Below are positions 46,535 to 58,589 of a stretch of DNA of 64,000 nucleotides, piece after piece. This DNA is from Prochilodus magdalenae (Eukaryota > Chordata > Actinopteri > Characiformes > Prochilodontidae). The position numbers and the translations under genes are program-made. The first letter of the stretch is position 1. Each line of letters begins with the position of its first letter. Location of the stretch: NCBI GenBank assembly GCA_024036415.1, contig JAMWET010003616.1:67669-131668 (forward strand). Direction: 5' to 3'. The notes under the pieces were generated by a model. It did no database searches and was not told the DNA's origin. It was given only the letters and a program-made list of their open reading frames with translations.

Positions 46535-47790
46535 AAAAAAATAAAAGTAAAAAAAAATTTAAAAGAGAGGGAGAAAGAGAGTGGAGGGAAAAGAGGGAAG
46601 GAAAGAAGAAGAGGAGCATCACTTGTGTCCACGTTCCAGACATGGCCGACGCACCTGTACTCTGGCACTTTGACCCCTTGACCTTCTGAAGGAAGGAACT
46701 TTGGAAGATGGTGACTTCTCACATTCCAGAAGAGAAAAGGAACGACTGACTTTGCACGACTGAGACACGAACTGACGGACAGATACACAGACAGACTGCC
46801 TTAAACCTCGTTGGCTTAGACATAGACTAACAGGACGTGACTTACCTTAATTGAATGGGCAGTTGAAAAGGCCCCCTCATGTAAGAGCCTACTTTACAAA
46901 AAAAGGTTAGCGTGTTTTTCATGCGTTCAGTGTAGCCAGTGGCTTCCAGGAATGCAGATCCTCCATTTCATAGTTCATCTTTCACCATCCGTCCTTGTTT
47001 TGTCTTTAAAGGAATGGAAAATCTAATTTACACAATGCCCTGCTTACTTCTGATGAAGTTCACATGCTGGCACCTCAGGTTTGCATCTGTTGCATCGACA
47101 TTTAAGCTAATAGCCGCGTTTAGCTGAAAGGGCCTGTATCGTGTATGAATTCCGGCCATTGTTAGTTTAAAAAACATAACGTTCATTTTCCAGTCCATAT
47201 GGAAACTGGAAATACAACCCAGTTTAGTTTTGTTGTTTGTGATGTCCCACACATCATTATTATGAGCGTTTCGGTGTGATCAGTCTTAAAGGGACTGTAA
47301 CCATAAGAGCCTAATTGGCTAAGATTGCTGTTGTTGGTACACTTCTTAAGGGGACAATAAGGGAAGAAATAGAATCTTTTTGGTGACATACTCTAAGATC
47401 ATTTTTGTTGGTGCAGTACAAAACTTGAGGCATGTCTTTGTGTAAATTTAATTTTGGTGAACTGTTCCTTTTAAAGCTAGACTGAGTACAAGTAAATACA
47501 GAAATAGACGGATATTACGTATTGCTAGAGTGAAGTACATAAGCAGAGTTACACAGTGCGCAGCAATGAAGGACTACAGCATACCTTGATTTCACTGTGT
47601 GGCTCGAAATGGTGTATCTTATGGTGTTTAACGAGCGAATTAGGATGACTTGTTGCGTAGTGTGTAAGAGGGCTGATATCCTAGTCTGAAATGGAAACTG
47701 GGCGTAATTGACTTACTAGCAAAGAGTTTTCCTACACTTGATACAGTTTTAAAGAAAAAAAAATTAAATAAAATGAAGTAATAGTTTGAC
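46535..47790 (+). other. sh3gl1: Predicted sh3gl1 3' UTR
   Basis: Begins with an A-rich and AG-rich stretch (46535-46620). AATAAA at 46540-46545 is too close to the stop codon to be a likely main signal. AATAAA at 47767-47772 would give a UTR of about 1.25 kb. The end point is inference. Confidence 0.5.
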
Positions 47791-47806
47791 TGAACTGGTC
47801 CCCTGA

Positions 47807-47822
47807 CTGCCCCCTGCTGGTC
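47807..47822 (-). promoter_or_regulatory. CTCF-like motif, reverse orientation, beyond sh3gl1
   Basis: The minus strand reads GACCAGCAGGGGGCAG, a near-perfect vertebrate CTCF core. It lies about 35 bases after the proposed poly(A) signal and faces the forward motif at 7132-7146. Confidence 0.55.
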
Positions 47823-50800
47823 AGGCTGTGATATGGATCTGTGTTTGATTAGGGACCGTAGCTGCTTAACTGTATTTTGTTCATGTTAACTCAGTACTGT
47901 GTGCTGTATGAACAGTCGCTCAGTCTGTAGCGTTCCTGAGCCACACACAAATACAGGAGCTTCAGTCCTTCATGTCGTTCTTAACTCTAACTTCCCGCCC
48001 CCCGCATAAGTGTTTCTGTTTGCTTTTACACAGTAATGTGTAGCATTAATGAGAGCACCTTGGTTCCCAAGCTTTAGGAGAACAGAAGGGTCTAGGATAG
48101 GTGCGGCATGCTCTGCACACCTCAGTGTTTTTCTTATTCCAGTGTTCTAAGGGCTTAGATCTATCCAGGCTCTGCCCACAAATGCATTCTTTGGCACACT
48201 CTAGTGAGGTTGGACAAGCTTTAAATAACGCTGGTTAAAAAGAAAAGATCCCTTTGAGAAACTGTATCACAGGTATTTACTGAGATTTCTGTGGAAGGCA
48301 CTGTCTGTATTGGAAGGAGATAGACATGCAGATTTATTAGTTACTATTTCTAATAATCATATGATTAAAATGCCTAAAAGCCTAAACTCAAGCTACTCTG
48401 AGACAGTGATGGAAAAAGACAAGTTTGAAAGCTTACCAGCCTAGCCTGTGAAATGATTGCTTAGTCTATGTGCCTGGGCAGTATTAAAATATTTAGCATT
48501 ATTGAGACAAATGACATCATGTTTATGCTTTTCTGAGTATATGGCAGGCGTAGTCAGGTGACCTTTTAATACTTGTGGAACTAATGATCCCTGACCTGCC
48601 ACACATTTCAATACAGAGATACTGTATATTAGTCCTGTGTAATAATATATAATGCAAATGTTTACAAAAAAATAATCTATGTCCCTACATTAGCCTTTGA
48701 GTCAAAAAGACTATATGGCTTTTCACTTGAAAGTTGGTTCAAATTGGTTCAAAGTAGATACTGTGATGTATACCGAGTCACATTCTACAGATTCTCTTTA
48801 GGGTGAACACAAGCTTTCTATTAGGCTTGTTTAACCCAGCAGCTGTAGTTATGAATAGATGCCTTTGGGGGCGGAGTCTAGTGTCGAGTGATCAGGGAAT
48901 GGACAAAACTGTGCAGATGTGATCAGGGAAAGGACATAGGGTGAACGTCCTGAGGGGTCAATTGGAGAACAGGGAAGCCGTCCGGAGGAGTTTGATTGGC
49001 AGCTAGGCGCAAGCATCATCCGCAAGCAGGATATGGCTGTTATTTAACGCCGTGAACCCAGGCCATGGTGGGACACCTCACGTGAATCGGCGGCCCACAT
49101 TGCCAAGGAAAGTATGTTGTTCCAAACTTCAGCCTGGAGGAGAAAGAACCAAACTACACGGTCCATCAAATCAATCCAAGGGGGCAGTCAGGAAAAGCTG
49201 GGTTGTCTATTAACAATTGAACACAAATGAAGTTCATTCACAGCACAGATAACTACCGTTTTACAGGAGACGTGTGAAAGAACAACGCTTATATCTGAGG
49301 ACTAAAACTGTACCAATGGACTTTCCAATTTCTGAAATTCTAATTTTTTAATGTTTTAATTTAAAATTTAATACAAATTTAACTGGATTTAAGCATGTAA
49401 AGTAAAGCATTATAAATTTTTTTCGGTGGGTAGAGTTTGGAATTCTTTAATGGAAATTTCCAACCCCATTGTGTTTGAGCTGGGCCATCTTTTGAGTTAA
49501 CTTGACCCCTGTGATTACACTCATACACCTGTGTTCGTAAGTTAAACCCTTTAGTGACTTAAGAAGTATTAGGAATACAACCATGGATAGAAACCACCCC
49601 TACAAGAGTGTATACGTAGGGTTCTAAGGGTCAAAGGACAGCTGCGTACCTCAGTTAACCTGATCTGTTCACTCCTTGTTTAATAGTGTATGATGAAAAA
49701 AATGGTTGTTTCTTTAATATGGTGACAACTGCCCATTATTTCATCTCAGCATCAACACTGTCCATATCTGGAAAGCCCAGGAGAAGGAAAATGGCTGGTT
49801 GTGGCTGTATGATAGAAGAAAGAGACCCAGCTAGTGGGGGGAAACTGAATACGAAACTAGATTCTCTATTGTTTATTTGACTGATAAACTAGAAAACACG
49901 AGTGTGAAGCGTGTTTTCCTTATTATTTTAAAATAATATTAAAAATATTAATATTAATAAATATTATACATATAATATCCCCTGGTTTCTAGTACCACTC
50001 TGTAAGTTCCAACAAACCATTTCACCTTAAACCACTTCAATAAAAGCTCTTGAATCAGGAACTGAATTCTGAATTTTGTAAAGAGTTTGTCCTATAAGAA
50101 TCGACCGTACAGATAAACAATACACGTACTGTGATATTCCATCAGCAGTAAATGGAGACTCCTCCAATAACCATGTTCTAATACTTCAGGAGCTGCAATC
50201 TCTGAGACTAAAGCAAACGACAAGCTGTGAATCAACGCAGCGAACAAGCCTTCCTCGAGATCCCTTAACCTCCATTAACTTGCAATCACGGCACACAACA
50301 AAGCGAAGGAGCTCGAGTTCAGGCTGGGTCAGCAGTGCAGACAGACCACATGGTTTCTCTTCAGAGGAAATAACAGTCATTTTGCAGCGGTTAGAGAGAA
50401 AGAGATGAGGAGATATGGAGCGGAAAGATGAACAATTAATAGAGGAATAAACATCGTCCTGCTTTAATGTGCGTCAGGAGGGTAGATAGAAGAGAAAAGA
50501 GAGAGAGAGATTTGGGGGGGAAAACAGAATAAGCAGAGGCAAACTGGCAAAGAGAGGGAAAGAAGGAAGGGAAGAAAAGAAGTTTTACTACTTACAGACG
50601 CAAAAGTATGTTATGACGATTCTACGAGAACATAAACACTTATAGAACCATTTCCATGTTTCAGTGGAGGATGGAGAATGTTTTGGAAGGAGCTTGTATA
50701 TACCATGAAAAAGGGTTCTTCTATTGGTATGATGCCACAAACTCTTTTGGGCTCAACAATATATGAAGTGGTGCACATTTTGAACTGAAGTGACTGGCAC

Positions 50801-51195
50801 TGTAACCGTAGTAAGCTAAGTCAAATTATTAGTCAATTGTATCCGTTCCTTCAAATAAATTGGAAAGAAAAGTGTTTTAACTTCATTCAAATTTATACCT
50901 ACAGTTAAATTACACTGAAACGTTTTAAGATGAAAAAAGCATTAAAGCAGTACGTTTTACGGCATTTAGCTTGACGCTGGATGGGTAGTGGTGTTTATCT
51001 GTATAGTGGTACTGCTGCATAACCTGGCGCGTGTAAGTTTAACTGCATCAGTATTTTTGTTGCTGTCCAAAAGAAAAAACATGTATCTCCATTTCTGTGT
51101 GATTTTTACTTTTATGCCCTCATTGGTTCACATGAGCTGCTGTTTACACTGGCTGTGAATTTCATGAAGAATGGGACCAACAAGAAATGTCCCAA
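47823..51195. other. Intergenic DNA downstream of sh3gl1
   Basis: No gene supported. 48840-49200 is somewhat GC-richer and contains a short duplicated GATCAGGGAAWGGACA word (48890 and 48931). 49977-50042 resembles the right arm of the 4573-5004 MITE family. 50395-50580 is purine-rich. 50610-50760 has GGTTCTT-type repeat wording. The frames here show no motif. Confidence 0.45.
49977..50042. repeat. Arm fragment of the 4573-5004 MITE family
   Basis: Blocks CCCCTGGTTTCT, CCACTCTGTAAG and AAACCATTTCACCTTAAACC align with the reverse complement of 4573-4640. The rest of the copy is not recognisable. Confidence 0.5.
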
Positions 51196-51204
51196 AAACA
51201 GCTT

Positions 51205-51320
51205 GGAAAAGACGTCTGGTTCCATTGACTTCCATTCAAATGTAAATGAGGTTTTGGACGCTCCTTAAAGTTTGCCATTTGGAGATACTGTTTTTTTCTT
51301 TGGACAGCGACGATTTGTTC
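51205..51320 (+). repeat. Dispersed repeat, copy 1 of a pair with 62055-62190
   Basis: Shares GACGTCTGGTTCCATTGACT, AAAGTTTGCCATT, GGAGATACT and TCTTTGGACA with 62055-62190, in the same order and orientation. I do not recognise the family. Confidence 0.65.
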
Positions 51321-52713
51321 TGTAATGTTCACCAGCCGGCGTTAACTGGCAATGCTCACTCTTTAGTAAAGAGTCTCCAGCACCACATACTCCAAACACC
51401 ACTGATTAGAGTAGATGCTAGAATTGTCCATAACTGTCGTCTTGCTACAAGCAAAACCGACCACTGGACCAAGTCACTAAGCACTGTCATTGGTTAGGAC
51501 ACCCCAAACACTGTGCGGTGCATCCGAAGCTGCATGTAACCCAGAAATAACTTGACAGTGTTGAGTATTAAAAGCAACATCTGAAGGAAACAGAGCTTAG
51601 AAACTGAAATACATTTACTTTCTAGGAATTTCTGGGGGGTTGAGGTTGTTCTACTCACTAAACTAAAATACACTTGAATTTCCAATCAGCTGGTACAAAC
51701 AAACCTGCCTGAATCAAGTGAGAGCAACTAGTTACTCGATCATTCCAGAAACAAATAACGTCAGGGCTTTCAGTTAAGTTGACCTCAGATGAGGTCAGTG
51801 ATAACTTGTAATATTAAGTAACAACCAGATGACATAATCCGGTGTGTTTTAAACAATTGACGTTAATCATTAGTTCAATATACTGAACGTTCCACCTGGT
51901 TACTTCCCTATTGTACCCTTATTTACAGTACATATAAAAAAACCATCAACAGTTTTTTTATTTTTCATCGATCTGAAGAACTCTTGATATGAAGAACCCT
52001 TTAGTAATGCAAAGGGTTTATTGAGTACACATGGTTCTATCCCAGCTTGAAACGATTTGTTCTAAAAGCGTTCTTTTTGAATGGTACACGGGGGGCTATG
52101 GAATGTTTACCACTGGGAGTGTTCTTTGTTTGTTATCATGTCACATCATCTGTGGCCCTGAGAACGTCCTCTAAACATCCTCTGATTGCAGTTCAAACGT
52201 TCTGTCTTAGTTAACATGTAAACCTGTAGGAACATCTTTAAACATCAGATTAAAACATTTCTGGTAAAAAACGATCAGGACTTGTAGGTAATGCCTAAGA
52301 CCTGCAAGCTGGGATACCGAACCATTTTCTTTCCAAAGCCGCCATTGTAACCTCTTGTTTCAGGTGTATTGAAATTACACCACCATTTAAACAGAACCAG
52401 AACCAGTATAACGTATGTTTAGTAATGTAAAACAAGAATTAGTTGCCGGTACACGTACAAAACCATTTTGAATGTGTTTATATTGATTTAACATTCAGAA
52501 TAACTAGTATATTAATACCACATGAAACATCTAAATAAATCTAATGTAAAATTTCTAATCTACTGATTGTGAAGCAGTCAACCGAGGCAGACTATAAGAG
52601 GGGTCCACTACAACAGATAAGCGGCGTTAACGGGAATTTAATCCAAAGTCTGGTAAACTGATGTGGTTTATTCAGTACAGTTCCATGTTGCCTGAACCCA
52701 GCTACTTCAAACT
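51321..52713. other. Intergenic DNA, no gene seen
   Basis: AT-rich, with GGTTCTT-type repeat wording at about 51970-52090. Nothing else is recognised. Confidence 0.45.
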
Positions 52714-52960
52714 ACACTACCAGTCAAAAGTTTAGACACACCCGGCTAAATGGATGTTGTTGGTTAGATTAAAGACTCTACAGGCTTACACTCAACAGCT
52801 CCACCTGATGAGATTATACATACCCATGTTACCCTGGTGTACCATTTCTCCATACACTCCTTATACTGTCGTTACAGGACCACAGTATTATATTTCTGGA
52901 ACAGAAATGAAATATCTCCACCTTGACTCCATAATATATCATATGTATTAATAAAAAAAT
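52714..52960. mobile_element. Possible Tc1-like end fragment
   Basis: ACACTACCAGTCAAAAGTTT followed by AGACACACC resembles the terminal repeat found on many fish Tc1-like elements. No matching second end or transposase was found, so only a solo end is suggested. Confidence 0.3.
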
Positions 52961-52980
52961 AGAGCTGTATGCAATAATAT

Positions 52981-53048
52981 TTTATATATATATATATAAT
53001 ATATATATATATTATATATATATTATATATATATATATTATATATATT
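52981..53048. repeat. (AT)n-rich palindromic tract
   Basis: Alternating TATATA and ATTATATAT words forming several overlapping palindromes. Confidence 0.9.
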
Positions 53049-54555
53049 AGGCGTACATGAAACAATTTTATCTATTTTTTGCCTAGTGTGAAAATAACGG
53101 CTAGTATTGTAGATTCATGTATATATATTATTAATGATGGACATTTTTTTTTGGCCAATAAAAGAATCGCTCCAAAAGTCCAAAAACCTGCTTAGTAATA
53201 AACCCTGTACTATATCAGCCTCCGCTGCAGGTTAACACAGCTGGTTCATCCTCCTGTAAAGCTCCATTCTGGAGGTGTTTAAGGTGGACTGTATAATTGC
53301 TTGAGTGCTAGTTCATAGTTGGTGTCTTCACTTTACTCTACAGTAAAGCATTAAGATAAACACATAGAGAACCTTCTTTGACTTGACTGATAGCGAAAAT
53401 ACATCACACAAACTCCTTCATCAGAATACAAAAATATGATTTATGAAAAGAGGGTGGGTCAAAAATGCAGAAATATAAAATATAAAATTAAATATCAGAT
53501 TTGTATGATTAAAACCAGTTACATCTATAAAACATTTTAACAAGTGCAGTTCCTTGGGAGGTATCTTTAGTAGTTCAGTAACTATAAACTTCAAGAGTTT
53601 AGGCTTCAGGCTTTAGACTTAAGGCTTAGAGTTAAAACCAACCCCACCATGTGGAAACTGTAAGTCACTGTGCTACATTAAATAATAGAGGGGTGAATCG
53701 GGTGGCTTACAGTCAGTTTAGTACTCTAAACACTTATGTTCAGTTTTATGGTAAAACTAACAGTGAGTCTTGACCAGTATCTGTTTAATAGCTATCAGAA
53801 TTCACAGACCATGAAGATTCGGAAAACGAACAGCTCTTGCTTCTGCATAAGCCATGTTCTGTACCATGTTACTTGAGTTCAGTTCTGCCTCTCTCTCCTC
53901 TACATCCTATACAAGTGATTAACGTATATGTTAAACCATGCAGGATACACATGAAACCCCCTGAGCCGTTACTGTGAAGGTCTTTCACTCACCTTATTGA
54001 AGTTCCAGGCCAGCAAAACTTTTCAGCTTCAGTTATAGCCAGTGAAATATGTTTCCTTCAGTCCGGGCTGCGGTGCAAAACGAGTTTCCGTGTGGCTGCT
54101 TTGGCTGCAAAAAAGAGTGTGCACTTGAGCGTGTGTTGACAGCTGGAATAGGACAGAAGATAAACTGTGTGACGCCCCCTTATAGGACCCTCCCTCTCCG
54201 TCTTTTTCTCTTCTCTGCTCTCTCTTTTTCTGTTTCTCTTATCTGTGGGATGTGGCTTTACTGGCATGTTCTTGTTTCACAATTTTACTTTCTAGCGGAC
54301 CACGACCCCAAACCCACCCCCCCAACCAAACCCCCATGTCGCTCAACCCCCCCCAGAAAACCACAGGGACGCACACTAGTATACTCAACAAGTCTCTTCA
54401 TAGCTGAGCACTCATCTGGTTGATATGACATAGAAACCGTTTGAAGCCCATTTCCATTTACTCTGCATTTCAAGTTCAGTAGAACCACATGAAGAGTAAA
54501 GTGAAACCTAATACAAGTTTCATTAACTCAAAGACCTTTAATAAGCTTCACGGCA
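53049..54555. other. Intergenic DNA with a C-rich patch
   Basis: No gene supported. 54305-54356 has several runs of five to eight C, giving G-quadruplex potential on the minus strand and i-motif potential on the plus strand. The frames at 54049-54488 overlap this patch and are low complexity. Confidence 0.45.
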
Positions 54556-54556
54556 C

Positions 54557-54590
<34 letters not shown>
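54556..54590. repeat. (CAGA)n microsatellite
   Basis: About eight to nine perfect CAGA units. Confidence 0.95.
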
Positions 54591-54714
54591 CACCCAAAGA
54601 ATATCACTTCACAAATGATCGCGCTAATTAGTTAATCATTTAGAAGCTGTGAGGATTTGATTAGTCAATTACTAGAAACATGCACGTCCTGAAAAAAATG
54701 CAGAGGGCTTGCCC

Positions 54715-55211
54715 AACTGATGCTTGTTGCGAACAGGTTGCTAAGGTTTTGCTAAAAATGAATGAGTCTGTATGAGAAACGTGAATGAATGAGAAATGAG
54801 TCTGTGGGAGAAACAAGGGACAAATAAACAACACATAAAGGAGTGCATGGAAGTATGGCTGTGGAGTACCTGGGGCCAAAAATGAATGGGACGGATGAGT
54901 GGCACTGAATTTGTGCCTGGGGCTCTGCCCTGAGAGTACGGGTAAAACAGTGTCTGATGGTCGAGCAGAAGTACAGTAGATGGGCATGTACGTTTCCATC
55001 CTATTCATTCTTAATGGGGAAACAATTCTAGAAAAGTCTGTAGCTACATGGTAACCATGCATCCAATCAGAATGCTGTATACAAGCACATCATTCCCGAT
55101 CAGACCGAACATTTTGGAGTTGAAGTGGTGTTGATATGAAATAGTCTCGAAAACTGGTGGATGAGTTAGCGGACAAAATATGTGTACCAAGAAGAAGAAT
55201 AAAAAGACAAA

Positions 55212-55243
<32 letters not shown>

Positions 55244-56690
55244 AGATAGAGAATATACAGTCGATTTATATGAAGTTGTGTATGGAGCTGTAATCACTAA
55301 TTACATAATAGTTATGTAATGTATTGCAGTCCTCTACATCCTGTATCAACAGCTTTGTGTCTTTTCCCCTGTGGGAAAAACGAGGGATGAAGAGTTGAAG
55401 AGTTTGGGGATCTGCCCAGAGTAAGAACATGCATTTTGGTGGCTGTAGGTTAAAGGAAACAATAGGGTTTAGTTGGGGTCAGATATGAATGGGACTCTAT
55501 GGGAGAAAAGAGGGATGAGAAAAAATAACGAGTGTGGGTCAAAACAACATTGAATTTGGGGTTTGCCCTGAGATAGTGTATGTGAAATGGTATCTGTCGG
55601 TCGAGCGGGAATACATTTTTAATGGGAAAATTTCCCAAAAGATCTGTTGCAACACAAAAAAACTGTTTCCAAATCAAAAGGCTGTATACAAGCAGACCAT
55701 TCCCAATCCCATCAGTTTTGGAGTTGGAATGGTGGCGAATATCTTTGAAAAACCGAGTTAGCAGACAGAAACGTGGAGATGAAGAATATAGAGTTGGGCA
55801 GTCACTTCATCATTACAGTTCTCCACATTCTGTAGCAACAGCTTTGACCTTAAGCTTGCTGCTAGCCGATTGCTAACGTGTTGCTAAATATGTACAGGAG
55901 TCTGTGGGAAGAAAGAGAGATGAGTAAATGACACACAGAGGTGTGCAGGTCAGTATGACTGTGGACTAGAGTTTGGGGATCTGCCCAGATTAAGTACATT
56001 CAGCTTGGTGGCTGTATACTAAGGAAAACAATAGGGTTTAGTTAGAGCCAAAAATGAATGGGACTCTATGGGACTAAAGAGGGATAGGGAAAAAAAGACG
56101 AGTGTAGGGCAATCCAACATTAAATTTGTGCATGGGGTTCTGCCCTGAGTTACTGCATGTGAAACGGTGTCTGTTGGTCAGGGGATGGGTGGGCCCTTTT
56201 ACGTCCCATTTATTCTTAATTGGGAAAAAAAAAAAAACTTTCCGGAAAGTTCTTTTGCTGCACAGAAACTGTGCATCTAATCAAAGAGCTGGTGGCAAGC
56301 TGTATACAAGCAATCAAGTCCCACATAACTATATGTTGTGGTTGGTGTAGCTCAGCGGATAACACCGCCAAGTAGCCACCACCACACGTGGAAGACTGGG
56401 GTTCGAATCCCGGTCTGGTTGGCTATGCTGTCCTACACCAATAAGGGTCCTTGGGCAAGACTCGGCCTAACACTACATCGGCCTACCTGTAATGTGATTA
56501 ACCTTGTAAGTCACTCTGGATAAGAGCGTCAGCTAAATGCCATAAATGTAAATATATATGAAGAAGAAGAGAAATATACTATAGGATAATAACGGTGTTG
56601 TGCATTGCATAGTAGTTATGAAATGTATTATAGTACTCCACATCCTATATCAACAACCTTGTTTCTGAATGACTCATGTAATGATGGGAA
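54715..56690 (+). repeat. Diverged tandem repeat of about 0.5-0.6 kb, three units
   Basis: Three units begin near 54715, 55350 and 55850. Each carries, in order, a GTCTGTGGGAGAAA-like start, AATGAATGGGACTC, a TTTGCCCTGAG-like block, GTGTCTGTTGGTC, a CTGTATACAAGC block and, where present, an AAGAAG-rich run with a GTAATGTATTGCAGT end. The third unit is interrupted by a SINE. An (AAG)n run at 55209-55247 lies in unit 1. No protein is encoded. Confidence 0.75.
56340..56552 (+). mobile_element. tRNA-derived SINE
   Basis: The head has a perfect box A, TAGCTCAGCGG (56348-56358), and a perfect box B, GGTTCGAATCC (56400-56410), the internal RNA polymerase III promoter. The tail has CACTCTGGATAAGAGCGTCA and GCTAAATGCCATAAATGTAA, the widely shared tail of teleost SINEs mobilised by LINE machinery. 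Intact boxes suggest a fairly young copy. Flanking TATATG words may be target duplications. It is not a functional tRNA gene because the tRNA-like part runs straight into the SINE body. Confidence 0.9.
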
Positions 56691-57470
56691 ATTTTGAAGG
56701 ATATAACAACAACAACGTTCCATCAAATTCAACCACATTAAAATATTTCCTTTCATACTCACCTACACAAATATGCAGGGTCTGACAATCTATAATCCAG
56801 AATCGTTCTGCTTATTCGAATGGGCTTAGAGTAAGAAATGACCATGACATTTCAACAACGTCATTGATTCAACTTCTAAAGACCAGAGGACACAGACCAG
56901 ACCAGATAAACACAAACGCTCAGTTGCTGAAAGACTCTAGAATATTCTTTTCCCGTTAACTCTGTTCTTTTAGCTTCATTTTCTAAACAAGGCCACCAGC
57001 CCACACTGCACTGTTCGTGTGTCTCGTCATTGTGCTCTAAATCTGTTCTTCCAATGAAAAGTGGGCTTTTTTATTTATAAATTCACAAAACCTTTCATTC
57101 ACATCTCACAGTTCCCTCCAAACACTCTCACAGACCCTGGTATCAGAACGACCCCATACTATTTCATAGTGGTCTTTTTATAAGAAAAACCCCTCCCATC
57201 CCTTCAGTAAGTTTAGTATCAGAAAACATTAAACAATGTTGTAAATATTAGAAAACAGAATCCAGCCAACAAAAGTGTCCTGAACATTCACTGAGACCAC
57301 TCAGCAGGCTTGTGTATCGGGGTGGGGGTCAGTAAAAAGACCGCCCTGTCCAGAGGCCGTATTTGGAAAGGTCCCCAGAGATGGACATGCTCTGATGGGA
57401 ATTTACTCCACCAAGCTGTGTACACTGGAATATGACTGTGGACGTGCGTGTTTACTGTAACTGATACAAT
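56691..57470. other. Intergenic DNA, no gene seen
   Basis: AT-rich to mixed sequence without recognisable features. Confidence 0.45.
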
Positions 57471-57477
57471 GCAGTCT

Positions 57478-57880
57478 CTGTGCGTGTGTGTGTGTGTGTG
57501 TATGTGTGTGGGTGTGTATGTGTGTGGGTGTGTATGTGTGTGCGTGCGTGTGTGTGTGTGTGTCTGTACATGTGCGTATATGTGTGTGAGTGTGTTTGTG
57601 TGTTTGTGTGTGTGAGTGTGTGTGTGAGTGTGTGAGTGTATGTGTATGTGTGTGTGTGTGTTTGCATGTGTGTGTTTGTATGTTTGTGTGTGCGTATTTG
57701 TGTGTGTGTGTGTGTGTATGTGTGTGTGTGTGTGTCTGTACATGTGCGTGTGTGTTTGTGTGTGTGTGGGTGTTTGTGTGTGTATGTTTGTGTTTGTGTG
57801 TGTTAGTGTGTGTGTGAGTGTGTGTTTGTATGTTGATGTGTGCGTATTTGTGTGTGTATGTGTGTGTGTGTGTCTGTACA

Positions 57881-57913
<33 letters not shown>

Positions 57914-58002
57914 GTGTATGTGTGTGTGTGTCTGTACATGTGTGTGTGTGTATGTGTGTGGGTGTCTGTACATGTGTGTGTGTGTGTTTGTGTGTGTATG
58001 TT

Positions 58003-58048
<46 letters not shown>

Positions 58049-58212
58049 TGTGTGTGTTTGTATGTTGTTGGTGTTGTGCGTATTGTTGTGTGGTGTATGG
58101 TGTGGTGTGTGTCTGTTACATGTGTGTGGTGTGTAATTGGTGTGTTCCCCCCTGTACATGTGTGTGTGTGTTTGTGTGTGTGTGTGGGTGTTTGTGTGTG
58201 TATGTTTGTGTT

Positions 58213-58268
<56 letters not shown>
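57478..58268. repeat. TG-rich compound microsatellite, about 0.8 kb
   Basis: A nearly continuous (TG)n/(TGTA/TGTT) tract with recurring GTCTGTACATGTG and GTGTATGTTTG words, implying higher-order duplications. 58060-58150 is more irregular. All long frames across it (cysteine/valine-rich on plus, histidine/threonine-rich on minus) are artefacts of the repeat. Confidence 0.97.
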
Positions 58269-58272
<4 letters not shown>

Positions 58273-58589
58273 ACACACCATTTAAGCCAGGTGAGTCAAA
58301 ATTTCTAAGTTTGTTGAGGTTAACCCCCAGCTCTTGGTTTGGGTAATACAGTCCCCTCCTAACTTACATTTAAGGATCACCCCCATCTCAGTTTGAGCAA
58401 TGATAACTAAGTTGAGTTTACTAATAAGAAACCAACAGTAAAAAATGAGCTGCCTTGAAATTCAGGTCAGAACTCTACCTGTCACCGGTCATCTATAGGC
58501 TGCGGGCAGGCAGGTGTCTTGGGGGGTCAGCTTGGTGGACTAGTCTGACTTGAAGTGGACCCATTATCGATGAACAATGGACACTCATT

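Noticed and set aside
46540..46545. AATAAA as the sh3gl1 poly(A) signal
   Set aside because: It is only six bases after the stop codon in an A-rich run; a signal near 47767 gives a more usual UTR length.
56340..56412. A genuine tRNA gene
   Set aside because: Boxes A and B are perfect but no cloverleaf with an anticodon stem could be drawn, and the unit runs into a typical SINE body and tail.
57403..58281. Long open frames on both strands (up to 292 codons), cysteine/valine-rich or histidine/threonine-rich
   Set aside because: They are translations of the TG-rich microsatellite, are open in several frames at once and have no non-repeat content.
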